This document shows positions 1-8,010 of a stretch of DNA of 64,000 bases, one piece after another. Source of the DNA: Nematostella vectensis. Taxonomy: Eukaryota > Cnidaria > Anthozoa > Actiniaria > Edwardsiidae. The stretch's first letter is position 1; each line of letters begins with the position of its first letter. The translations under genes were made by a program, and so were the position numbers. The notes beneath the pieces are model-generated. The model did not search any database, was not told where the DNA came from, and worked only from the letters and a program-made list of their open reading frames with translations. Location of the stretch: NCBI RefSeq assembly GCF_932526225.1, contig NC_064044.1:499001-563000 (forward strand). Reading direction: 5' to 3'.

Positions 1-167
1 ACCTTACATCCACATGAAAGTAATGCCTAATATCGAGTGCCCTACAGTAAGTGTTTTGCAGTCAAGTTGTTTTCTGTTAGTAGGTAAAAAAATATTCTAA
101 ATAATAGTAATCATAGCTATGGTCACCACTTACACATTTAGAACTTGTAATGAAAAGAAAGAAAAAA

Positions 168-177
168 ATATATATAT
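168..177. repeat. (AT)n microsatellite, length variable between units
   Basis: (AT)5 in unit 1, preceded by an A run. The same position ranges up to (AT)11 in units 6 (10179-10200) and 9 (16201-16222), and it explains much of the length variation between units. Confidence 0.9.
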
Positions 178-313
178 GCAGTCAAACAACAGAATTGCAT
201 GATAACCTTGAATATATTGAATAAAGGACTGCAAAAAAACATCTTTTGTACTAGTTGCTTGAATTGACCCTTGGCTATTTTTAGCTGAATTCCCCTCCCC
301 CTCTAAAAAAGAA

Positions 314-328
314 AATAATAATAATAAT
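314..328. repeat. (AAT)5 microsatellite
   Basis: Five AAT repeats followed by AGAACAAAAC. Interrupted by a G in units 7 and 10 and one repeat longer in unit 27. Together with the flanking A-rich DNA, positions 290-400 of each unit are low-complexity. Confidence 0.9.
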
Positions 329-435
329 AGAACAAAACTAAAAAGAAAACAAACACAACAGAGACCCCCACCAACAATTTTGATTTTTTTTACTTTCCTT
401 TAAAGGGGAGTGTCATGGTTAAGAGATTTGCAATA

Positions 436-445
436 GCTCTAGAGC
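436..445. other. Perfect 10-bp palindrome GCTCTAGAGC
   Basis: Present in most units; abolished in the GCATTAGAGCC haplotype (units 6, 9, 13, 15, 22, 24) and in units 11, 12 and 14 (TACTCTAGAGCC shortens it). It contains an XbaI site. No function is indicated. Confidence 0.6.
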
Positions 446-691
446 CCTGACACAATGAACTTCAGTGAAATTCTAATACTGACTTATGAGCTTTTGGTAC
501 ATGTGGGAGACTTTAAACAAAACAAAAAAAATGACCACAAACTGTCAATTAACATAGTTTTCAATATAATATTGCATATTATTTAATAAGGTATTCACAG
601 CTTTTAAAAAGTTCAACTGTTTGTTGACACTTAAAAGCCTACAATAATCACTGACTCCAGACATGCGCAGTACTATGCTGCTGCCCCTTTA

Positions 692-711
692 AAGTAAAAT
701 ACACTTTACTT
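692..711 (+). other. Hairpin AAGTAAA / TTTACTT
   Basis: Perfect 7-bp inverted repeat with a 6-nt loop in unit 1 (ATACAC) and a 7-nt loop in units with ATACAGC. The stem is kept while the loop varies, and it sits just upstream of a second perfect hairpin. Confidence 0.6.
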
Positions 712-721
712 AGTCAGCGTA

Positions 722-742
722 GACAAAATTGCGGATTTTGTC
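722..742 (+). other. Hairpin GACAAAAT-TGCGG-ATTTTGTC
   Basis: Perfect 8-bp stem with a 5-nt loop, seen unchanged in nearly all units; unit 31 has GACAATAT. In unit 30 it directly follows the rearrangement junction. Confidence 0.65.
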
Positions 743-772
743 AATATTCTAATATGAAGATGTCAATATTCT
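739..772 (+). repeat. Direct repeat TGTCAATATTCT, two copies 22 bp apart
   Basis: Copies at 739-750 and 761-772, about two helical turns apart. The first copy overlaps the 3' arm of the GACAAAAT hairpin. The bases right after the second copy (CCCCCC, CTCCC, GTCCC, CCACC) are the most variable point of the core. Confidence 0.6.
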
Positions 773-875
773 CCCCCCTTACGTCTTTATTTCTATTTAT
801 TTTATGATTTTCACATGATACCAAAACAGCGTCTTTTTTCTTCGCTAATTTGATGTCATGTACACAATAAAAGAG

Positions 876-909
876 ATGCGCCCGTGCGCATGGCGAGTCC
901 CCAAGGGAC
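876..909 (+). other. Two adjacent GC-rich hairpins in the core
   Basis: ATGCGC-CCGT-GCGCAT (876-891) is followed by GTCCC-CAA-GGGAC (897-909). Both are perfect. The first is broken in units 18 and 20 (GATTCGCCCG), the second in unit 6 (GTCCCAAAGGGAC) without losing its outer pairs. The first contains a GTGCGCATG half-site resembling NRF-1 motifs, a weak resemblance only. Confidence 0.5.
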
Positions 910-967
910 CCAAGACGCCCAAATAGACCTCTATTTTTTGTCATCCACAATCTCGGCGAGCTGTGCG

Positions 968-978
968 TGGCGTAACCG
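968..978 (+). promoter_or_regulatory. A-box-like motif TGGCGTAACCG
   Basis: Matches the Pol III A-box consensus TRGYNNARNNG at every constrained position. It lies about 215 bp upstream of the B box, much further than in normal tRNA genes, although long A-to-B spacing is tolerated in yeast SNR6. In unit 23 it is TAGCGTAACCG, still a match. A chance match is quite possible. Confidence 0.3.
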
Positions 979-998
979 TATTACAGGCCTGGGATCCT

Positions 999-1038
999 GG
1001 TTATTGTCCTCCCCATTAATGCGCGGGTTGGGATAACC
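999..1038 (+). other. Inverted repeat GGTTATT / AATAACC
   Basis: 7-bp arms separated by about 26 nt. Unit 1 and a few others have GATAACC, which still pairs in RNA through a G-U wobble; most units have the perfect AATAACC. It lies between the A-box-like motif and the tRNA-like module. Confidence 0.45.
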
Positions 1039-1084
1039 TTACAAGAGTGTTGTACAGCATATTCGCTCAGAAATATCGGTGCTT

Positions 1085-1100
1085 GGGGCCTTCGGGTTCT
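1085..1100 (+). other. cUUCGg tetraloop hairpin
   Basis: GGGGCC-TTCG-GGTTCT can form six pairs in RNA (including G-U) closed by the very stable C(UUCG)G loop. Variants in other units mostly keep the pairing. A second short hairpin, TTTAC/GTAAA (1100-1117), follows immediately. Confidence 0.5.
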
Positions 1101-1135
1101 TTACAGCCTTCCGTAAAAGCCTTCTGCTGCCATAC

Positions 1136-1203
1136 CGATTGGGTAATCCGTATTTATGGTTTCCGTTTTGTTCTTCAGACCGGGTTCGATCCCAGGCCAA
1201 TAG
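1136..1203 (+). ncRNA. tRNA-like module (degenerate, tRNA-sized)
   Basis: 68 nt folding partly like a tRNA. Acceptor-like strands CGATTGG and CCAATAG pair at 6 of 7 positions. AATC/GGTT gives a 4-bp D-like stem with a 9-nt loop. CCGGG-TTCGATC-CCAGG gives a T-arm with a 7-nt TTCGATC loop and one G-A mismatch. The region between the D-like stem and the T arm is only about 18 nt, too short for a normal anticodon arm plus variable loop, so this is not a functional tRNA. It occurs 32 times in the window, at the positions given in each unit entry. It may be a tRNA pseudogene or a tRNA-derived SINE remnant; expression is unknown. A T run follows 2 nt downstream. Confidence 0.35.
1183..1193 (+). promoter_or_regulatory. 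Pol III B box GGTTCGATCCC
   Basis: Perfect match to the B-box consensus GGTTCGANNCC, positioned as the T arm of the tRNA-like module. Conserved in 27 of 32 copies. Units 5, 8, 12, 14 and the left core of unit 30 have GGTTTGATCCC, changing the invariant C. A weak intragenic A-box candidate (TGGGTAATCCG, 1139-1149, 9 of 11) lies at normal tRNA spacing upstream. Confidence 0.5.
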
Positions 1204-1205
1204 GC

Positions 1206-1215
1206 TTTTTTTTTT
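1206..1215 (+). terminator. T10 run, candidate Pol III terminator
   Basis: An uninterrupted T run starts 2 nt after the tRNA-like module in unit 1 and is at least T6 in all units despite length changes (T6 then A in units 3 and 30-left). A second T run begins about 5 nt further on. Position and length fit Pol III termination if the module is transcribed. Confidence 0.45.
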
Positions 1216-1720
1216 AGTTCGTTTTTTTTTTCTTTGTGCTGGACCCCCTTAATCCTGATAGGTTTTGCGCAAAAATAATAAAAAAAAGTGAGTTTGCAAA
1301 ATAAGCTTGCTAGATTTAATGATTATATGTATTCAATTTGTTCCTAGGAAGTTAAAAAAACACAAAGCAAAGAGTTTGAGGAAGTAAACAAGTATGTGAA
1401 CTTTAATGTTCTATTTGAAGGGGTGCATTTTGTACAGGGAAGCATACATAGAATGCTTAACTGGTGGAGAGGGAAGAGGTAAAAGTTTATTGAGCATAAT
1501 TTCAACAATAGCAGGGGGAAGAGAGGGGCACTCTCTTCATACAATATTGCAGTTGTTACCTATTATTAAATAAGTTTGTAACATGTCTTTGTTTATTAAG
1601 CAAGGTCTATTTCTGAGACAAGCAAACTCAAGTAAGGCTGTTGAAATAACAGGTGAGTGTTAAAAGAAAAACAATTATCTGATTAGAAAACTACTGTAGA
1701 TTCCTTTGCACCAAAATAAG

Positions 1721-1742
1721 AACAAACTTCATTTTGTTTGTT
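1721..1742 (+). other. Hairpin AACAAAC / GTTTGTT
   Basis: Perfect 7-bp inverted repeat with an 8-nt loop (TTCATTTT), conserved through the array. It lies in the AT-rich right half, which otherwise shows nothing recognisable between about 1290 and 1830 apart from a good splice-donor match (CAG/GTGAGT at 1650-1658, weakened to GTGAGC in several units). Confidence 0.45.
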
Positions 1743-1867
1743 ATTTATGAGGAACGAGATGAGCTCTACAAAGCCATAAAGAAATATGTATTGCTCATCT
1801 AAATTATACAAGTAAATAATAATATTAAAAAGGAATTACTGTAAGTAATTAGAGTGGTTTTCATTAA

Positions 1868-1976
1868 CCCGTGAAACAAAGTGTGATAGTTAAACGGTAA
1901 TAGTTAGTAAAACACAAAAAAGTACAATAGAATCAGATCACCACAAAGTGTAATACGCTAAAGCGTAGTTCACGGG
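1868..1976. mobile_element. piggyBac-like MITE fossil, 109 bp, TTAA-flanked
   Basis: The element starts CCCGTGAA and ends TTCACGGG, so its terminal inverted repeats begin with CCC, and it is flanked on both sides by TTAA (1864-1867 and 1977-1980). TTAA target duplication with CCC-starting termini is the hallmark of the piggyBac superfamily. The inverted repeat extends outward to 16 bp (TTCATTAACCCGTGAA). Inside are a subterminal palindrome TACGCTAAAGCGTA (1954-1967) and a repeated ACAAAGTGT motif. It is non-coding and too short to be autonomous. Thirty copies are present, one per unit 1-30, always 24 bp before the next unit start. Confidence 0.65.
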
Positions 1977-1999
1977 TTAATGAAGGTTTTGACATTTCA

Positions 2000-4005
2000 A
2001 CCTTACATCCACATGAAAGTAATGCCTAATATCGAGTGCCCTACAGTAAGTGTTTTGCAGTCAAGTTGTTTTCTGTTAGTAGGTAAAAAAATATTCTAAA
2101 TAATAGTAATCATAGCTATGCTCACCACTTACACATATAGAACTTGTAATGTAAAGAAAGAAAAAAAATATATATATATATGCAGTCAAAGAACAGAATT
2201 GCATGATAACCTTGAATATATTGAATAAAGGACTGCAAAAAAACATCTTTTGTACTAGTTGCTTGAATTGACCCTTGGCTATTTTTAGCTGAATTCCCCT
2301 CCCCCTCTAAAAAATAAAATAATAATAATAATAGAACAAAACTAAAAAGAAAACAAACATAACAGAGACCCCCACCAACAATTTTGATTTTTTTTACTTC
2401 CCTTTAAAAGGGGAGTGTCATGGTTAAGAGATTTGCAATAGCTCTAGAGCCCTGACACAATGAACTTCAGTGAAATTCTAATACTGACTTATGAGCTTTT
2501 GGTACATGTGGGAGACTTTAAACAAAACAAAAAAAATGACCACAAACTGTCAATTAACATAGTTTTCAATATAATATTGCATATTATTTAATAATGTATT
2601 CACAGCTTTTAAAAAGTTCAACTGTTTGTTGACACTTAAAAGCCTACAATAATCACTGACTCCAGACATGCGCAGTACTATGCTGCTGCCCCTTTAAAGT
2701 AAAATACAGCTTTACTTAGTCAGCGTAGACAAAATTGCGGATTTTGTCAATATTCTAATATGAAGATGTCAATATTCTCCCCCCTTACGTCTTTATTTCT
2801 ATTTATTTTATGATTTTCACATGATACCAAAACAGCGTCTTTTTTCTTCGCTAATTTGATGTCATGTACACAATAAAAGAGATGCGCCCGTGCGCATGGC
2901 GAGTCCCCAAGGGACCCAAGACGCCCAAATAGACCTCTATTTTTTGTCATCCACAATCTCGGCGAGCTGTGCGTGGCGTAACCGTATTACAGGCCTGGGA
3001 TCCTGGTTATTGTCCTCCCCATTAATGCGCGGGTTGGGATAACCTTACAAGAGTGTTGTACAGCATATTCGCTCAGAAATATCGGTGCTTGGGGCCTTCG
3101 GGTTCTTTACAGCCTTCCGTAAAAGCCTTGTGCTGCCATACCGATTGGGTAATCCGTATGTATGGTTTCCGTTTTGTTCTTCAGACCGGGTTCGATCCCA
3201 GGCCAATGGGCTTTTTTTTTTAGTTCGTTTATTTTCTTTGTGCTGGACCCCCTTAATCCTGATAGGTTTTGCGCAAAAATAATAAAAAAAAGTGAGTTTG
3301 CAAAATAAGCTTGCTAGATTTATTGATTATATGTATTCAATTTGTTCCTAGGAAGTTAACAAAAAACACAAAGCAAAGAGTTTGAGGAAGTAAACAAGTA
3401 TGTGAACTTTAATGTTCTATTTGAAGGGGTGCATTTTATACAGGGAAGCATACATAGAATGCTTAACTGGTGGAGAGGGAAGAGGTAAAAGTTTATTGAG
3501 CATAATTTCAACAATAGCAGGCGGAAGAGAGGGGCACTCTCTTCATACAATATTGCAGTTGTTACCTATTATTAAATAAGTTTGTAACATGTCTTTGTTT
3601 ATTAAGCAAGGTCTATTTCTGAGACAAGCAAACTCAAGTAAGGCTGTTGAAATAACAGGTGAGTGTTAAAAGAAAAACAATTATCTGATTAGAAAACTAC
3701 TGTAGATTCCTTTGCACCAAAATAAGAACAAACTTCATTTTGTTTGTTATTAATGAGGAACGAGATGAGCTCTACAAAGCCATAAAGAAATATGTATTGC
3801 TCATCTAAATTATACAAGTAAATAATAATATTAAAAAGGAATTACTGTAAGTAATTAGAGTGGTTTTCATTAACCCGTGAAACAAAGTGTGATAGTTAAA
3901 CGGTAATAGTTAGTAAAACACAAAAAAGTACAATAGAATCAGATCACCACAAAGTGTAATACGCTAAAGCGTAGTTCATGGGTTAATGAAGGTTTTGACA
4001 TTTCA
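2000..4005 (+). repeat. Satellite unit 2
   Basis: 2006 bp. tRNA-like module at 3142-3209; MITE-like element at 3874-3982, whose right terminus is mutated (TTCATGGG instead of TTCACGGG). It shares the GGGATAACC, TTAATGAGG and GGAATTACTG variants with unit 17, about 30 kb away. Confidence 0.95.
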
Positions 4006-6008
4006 ACCTTACATCCACATGAAAGTAATGCCTAATTTCGAGTGCCCTACAGTAAGTGTTTTGCAGTCAAGTTGTTTTCTGTTAGTAGGTAAAAAAATAT
4101 TCTAAATAATAGTAATCATAGCTATGGTCACCACTTACACATATAGAACTTGTAATGAAAAGAAAGAAAAAAAAATATATATATGCAGTCAAACAACAGA
4201 ATTGCATGATAACCTTGAATATATTGAATAAAGGACTGCAAAAAAACATCTTTTGTACTAGTTGCTTGAATTGACCCTTGGCTATTTTTAGCTGAATTCC
4301 CCTCCCACTCTAAAAAAGAAAATAATAATAATAATAGAACAAAACTAAAAAGAAAACAAACATAACAGAGACCCCCACCAACAATTTTGATTTTTTTTTA
4401 CTTTCCTTTAAAAGGGGAGTGTCATGGTTCAGAGATTTGCAATAGCTCTAGAGCCCTGACACAATGAACTTCAGTGAAATTCTAATACTGACTTATGAGC
4501 TTTTGGTACATGTGGGAGACTTTAAACAAAACAAAAAAAATGACCACAAACTGTCAATTAACATAGTTTTCAATATAATATTGCATATTATTTAATAAGG
4601 TATTCACAGATTTTAAAAAGTTAAACTGTTTGTTGACACTTAAAAGCCTACAATAATCACTGACTCCAGACATGCGCAGTACTATGCTGCTGCCCCTTTA
4701 AAGTAAAATACAGCTTTACTTAGTCAGCGTAGACAAAATTGCGGATTTTGTCAATATTCTAATATGAAGATGTCAATATTCTCCCCCCTTACGTCTTTAT
4801 TTCTATTTATTTTATGATTTTCACATGATACCAAAACAGCGTCTTTTTTCTTCGCTAATTTGATGTCATGTACACAATAAAAGAGATGCGCCCGTGCGCA
4901 TGGCGAGTCCCCAAGGGACCCAAGACGCCCAAATAGACCTCTATTTTTTGTCATCCACAATCTCGGCGAGCTGTGCGTGGCGTAAACGTATTACAGCATG
5001 GGATCCTGGTTATTGTCCTCCCCATTAATGCGCGGGTTGGGATAACCTTGCAAGAGTGTTGTACAGCATATTCGCTCGGAAATATCGGTGCTTGGGGCCT
5101 TCGGGTTCTTTACAGCCTTCCGTAAAAGCCTTGTGCTGCCATACCGATCGGGTAATCCGTATGTATGGTTTCCGTTTTGTTCTTCAGACCGGGTTCGATC
5201 CCAGGCCAATGGGCTTTTTTATTTAGTTCGTTTATTTTCTTTGTGCTGGACCCCTTTAATCCTGATAGGTTTTGCGCAAAAATAATAAAAAAAAGTGAGT
5301 TTGCAAAATAAGCTTGCTAGATTTACTGATTATATGTATTCAATTTGTTCCTAAGAAGTTAACAAAAAACACAAAGCAAAGAGTTTGAGGAAGTAAACAA
5401 GTATGTGAACTTTAATGTTGTATTTGAAGGGGTGCATTTTGTACAGGGAAGCATACATAGAATGCTTAACTGGTGGAGAGGGAAGAGGTTAAAGTTTATT
5501 GAGCATAATTTCAACAATAGCAGGGGGAAGAGATGGGCACTCTCTTCATACAATATTGCAGTTGTTACCTATTATTAAATAAGTTTGTAACATGTCTTTG
5601 TTTATTAAGCAAGGTCTATTTCTGAGACAAGCAAACTCAAGTAAGGCTGTTGAAATAACAGGTGAGTGTTAAAAGAAAAACAATTATCTGATTAGAAAAC
5701 TACTGTAGATTCCTTTGCACCAAAATAAGAACAAACTTCATTTTGTTTGTTATTTATGAGGAACGAGATGAGCTCTACAAAGCCATAAAGAAATATGTAT
5801 TGTTCATCTAAATTATACAAGTAAATAATAATATTAAAAAAGAACTACTGTAAGTAATTAGAGTGGTTTTCATTAACCCGTGAAACAAAGTGTGATAGTT
5901 AAACGGTAATAGTTAGTAAAACACAAAAAAGTACAATAGAATCAGATCGCCACAAAGTGTAATACGCTAAAGCGTAGTTCACGGGTTAATAAAGGTTTTG
6001 ACATTTCA
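4006..6008 (+). repeat. Satellite unit 3
   Basis: 2003 bp. tRNA-like module at 5145-5212 with acceptor-like CGATCGG; MITE-like element at 5877-5985. The T run after the module is interrupted (T6 then A). The upstream A-box-like motif is altered to TGGCGTAAACG. These module variants are largely shared with the left part of unit 30, suggesting a common haplotype. Confidence 0.95.
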
Positions 6009-8010
6009 ACCTTACATCCACATGAAAGTAATGGCTAATATCGAGTGCCCTACAGTAAGTGTTTTGCAGTCAAGTTGTTTTCTGTTAGTAGGTAAAAAAT
6101 ATTATAAATGATAGTAATCATAGCTATGGTCACCACTTACACATATAGAACTTGTAATGTAAAGAAAGAAAAAATATATATATATATGCAGTCAAAGAAC
6201 AGAATTGCATGATAACCTTGAATATATTGAATAAAGGACTGCAAAAAAACATCTTTTGTACTAGTTGCTTGAATTGACTCTTGGCTATTTTTAGCTGAAT
6301 TCCCCTCCCCCTCTAAAAAAGAAAATAATAATAATAATAGAACAAAACTAAAAAGAAAACAAACATAACAGAGACCCCCACCAACAATTTTGATTTTTTT
6401 TACTTTCCTGTAAAAGGGGAGTGTCATGGTTAAGAGATTTGCAATAGCTCTAGAGCCCTGACACAATAAACTTCAGTGAAATTCTAATACTGACTTATGA
6501 GCTTTTGGTACATGTGGGAGACTTTAAACAAAACAAAAAAAATGACCACAAACTGTCAATTAACATAGTTTTCAATATAATATTGCATATTATTTAATAA
6601 GGTATTCACAGCTTTTAAAAAGTTCAACTGTTTGTTGACACTTAAAAGCCTACAATAATCACTGACTCCAGACATGCGCAGTACTATGCTGCTGCCCCTT
6701 TAAAGTAAAATACAGCTTTACTTAGTCAGCGTAGACAAAATTGCGGATTTTGTCAATATTCTAATATGAAGATGTCAATATTCTCCCCCCTTACGTCTTT
6801 ATTTCTATTTATTTTATGATTTTCACATGATACCAAAACAGCGTCTTTTTTCTTCGCTAATTTGATGTCATGTACACAATAAAAGAGATGCGCCCGTGCG
6901 CATGGCGAGTCCCCAAGGGACCCAAGACGCCCAAATAGACATCTATTTTTTGTCATCCACAATCTCGGCGAGCTGTGCGTGGCGTAACCGTATTACAGGC
7001 CTGGGATCCTGGTTATTGTCTTTTCCATTAATGCGCGGGTTGGAATAACCTTGCAAGAGTGTTGTACAGCATATTCGCTCGGAAATATCGGTGCTTGGGG
7101 CCTTCGGGTTCTTTACAGCCTTCCGTAAAAGCCTTGTGCTGCCATACCGATTGGGTAATCCGTATGTATGGTTTCCGTTTTGTTTTTCAGACCGGGTTCG
7201 ATCCCAGGCCAATAGGCTTTTTTTTTAGTTCGTTTTTTTTTTCTTTGTGCTGGGCCCCCTTAATCCTGATAGGTTTTGCGCAAAAATAATAAAAAAAAGT
7301 GAGTTTGCAAAATAAGCTTGCTAGATTTATTGATTATATGTATTCAATTTGTTCCTAGGAAGTTAAAAAAACACAAAGCAAAGAGTTTGAGGAAGTAAAC
7401 AAGTATGTGAACTTTAATGTTCTATTTGAAGGGGTGCATTTTGTACATATAAGCATACATAGAATGCTTAACTGGTGGAGAGGGAAGAGGTAAAAGTTTA
7501 TTGAGCATAATTTCAACAATAGCAGGGGGAAGAGAGGGGCACTCTCTTCATACAACATTGCAGTTGTTACCTATTATTAAATAAGTTTGTAACATGTCTT
7601 TGTTTATTAAGCAAGGTCTATTTCTGAGACAAGCAAACTCAAGTAAGGCTGTTGAAATAACAGGTGAGCGTTAAAAGAAAAACAATTATCTGATTAGAAA
7701 ACTACTGTAGATTCCATTGCACCAAAATAAGAACAAACTTCATTTTGTTTGTTATTTATGAGGAACGAGATGAGCTCTACAAAGCCATAAAGAAATATGT
7801 ATTGCTCATCTAAATTATACAAGTAAATAATAATATTAAAAAAGAACTACTGTAAGTAATTAGAGTGGTTTTCATTAACCCGTGAAACAAAGTGTGATAG
7901 TTAAACGGTAATAGTTAGTAAAACACAAAAAAGTACAATAGAATCAAATCACCACAAAGTGTAATACGCTAAAGCGTAGTTCACGGGTTAATGAAGGTTT
8001 TGACATTTCA
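6009..8010 (+). repeat. Satellite unit 4
   Basis: 2002 bp. tRNA-like module at 7148-7215; MITE-like element at 7879-7987. Private variants include GTCTTTTCCATT near 7019 and GTACATATAAGC near 7443. Confidence 0.95.

Larger units (their letters stand above)
1..1999 (+). repeat. Satellite unit 1 (reference unit)
   Basis: 1999 bp, used as the coordinate reference for the internal features listed separately. tRNA-like module at 1136-1203, MITE-like element at 1868-1976. It carries the GGGATAACCTTACAAG haplotype near 1030, shared with units 2 and 17, and a private G-to-T change in the D-loop-like region of the tRNA-like module. Confidence 0.95.

Noticed and set aside
1085-1200. CENP-B box
   Set aside because: No match to the TTCGNNNNANNCGGG pattern on either strand of the core.
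1864-1870. Telomere-like TTAACCC
   Set aside because: Occurs singly at the MITE end, not in tandem; explained by TTAA plus a CCC terminus.
1-2000. Hammerhead ribozyme in the satellite or PLE end
   Set aside because: Some satellites and PLEs carry hammerheads, but no CTGANGA core was found; CCTGATAGG and TCTGATTAG do not match.
6943-7212. Recurring 86-89 aa minus-strand frame across the GC-rich core (24 of 32 cores intact)
   Set aside because: It is the antisense of the tRNA-like region. Eight cores break it: a stop from CCTTACAAG in units 1, 2, 17 and 27, a stop from GATCCTAG in units 18 and 20, and indels in unit 3 and the left core of unit 30. No domain is recognisable.
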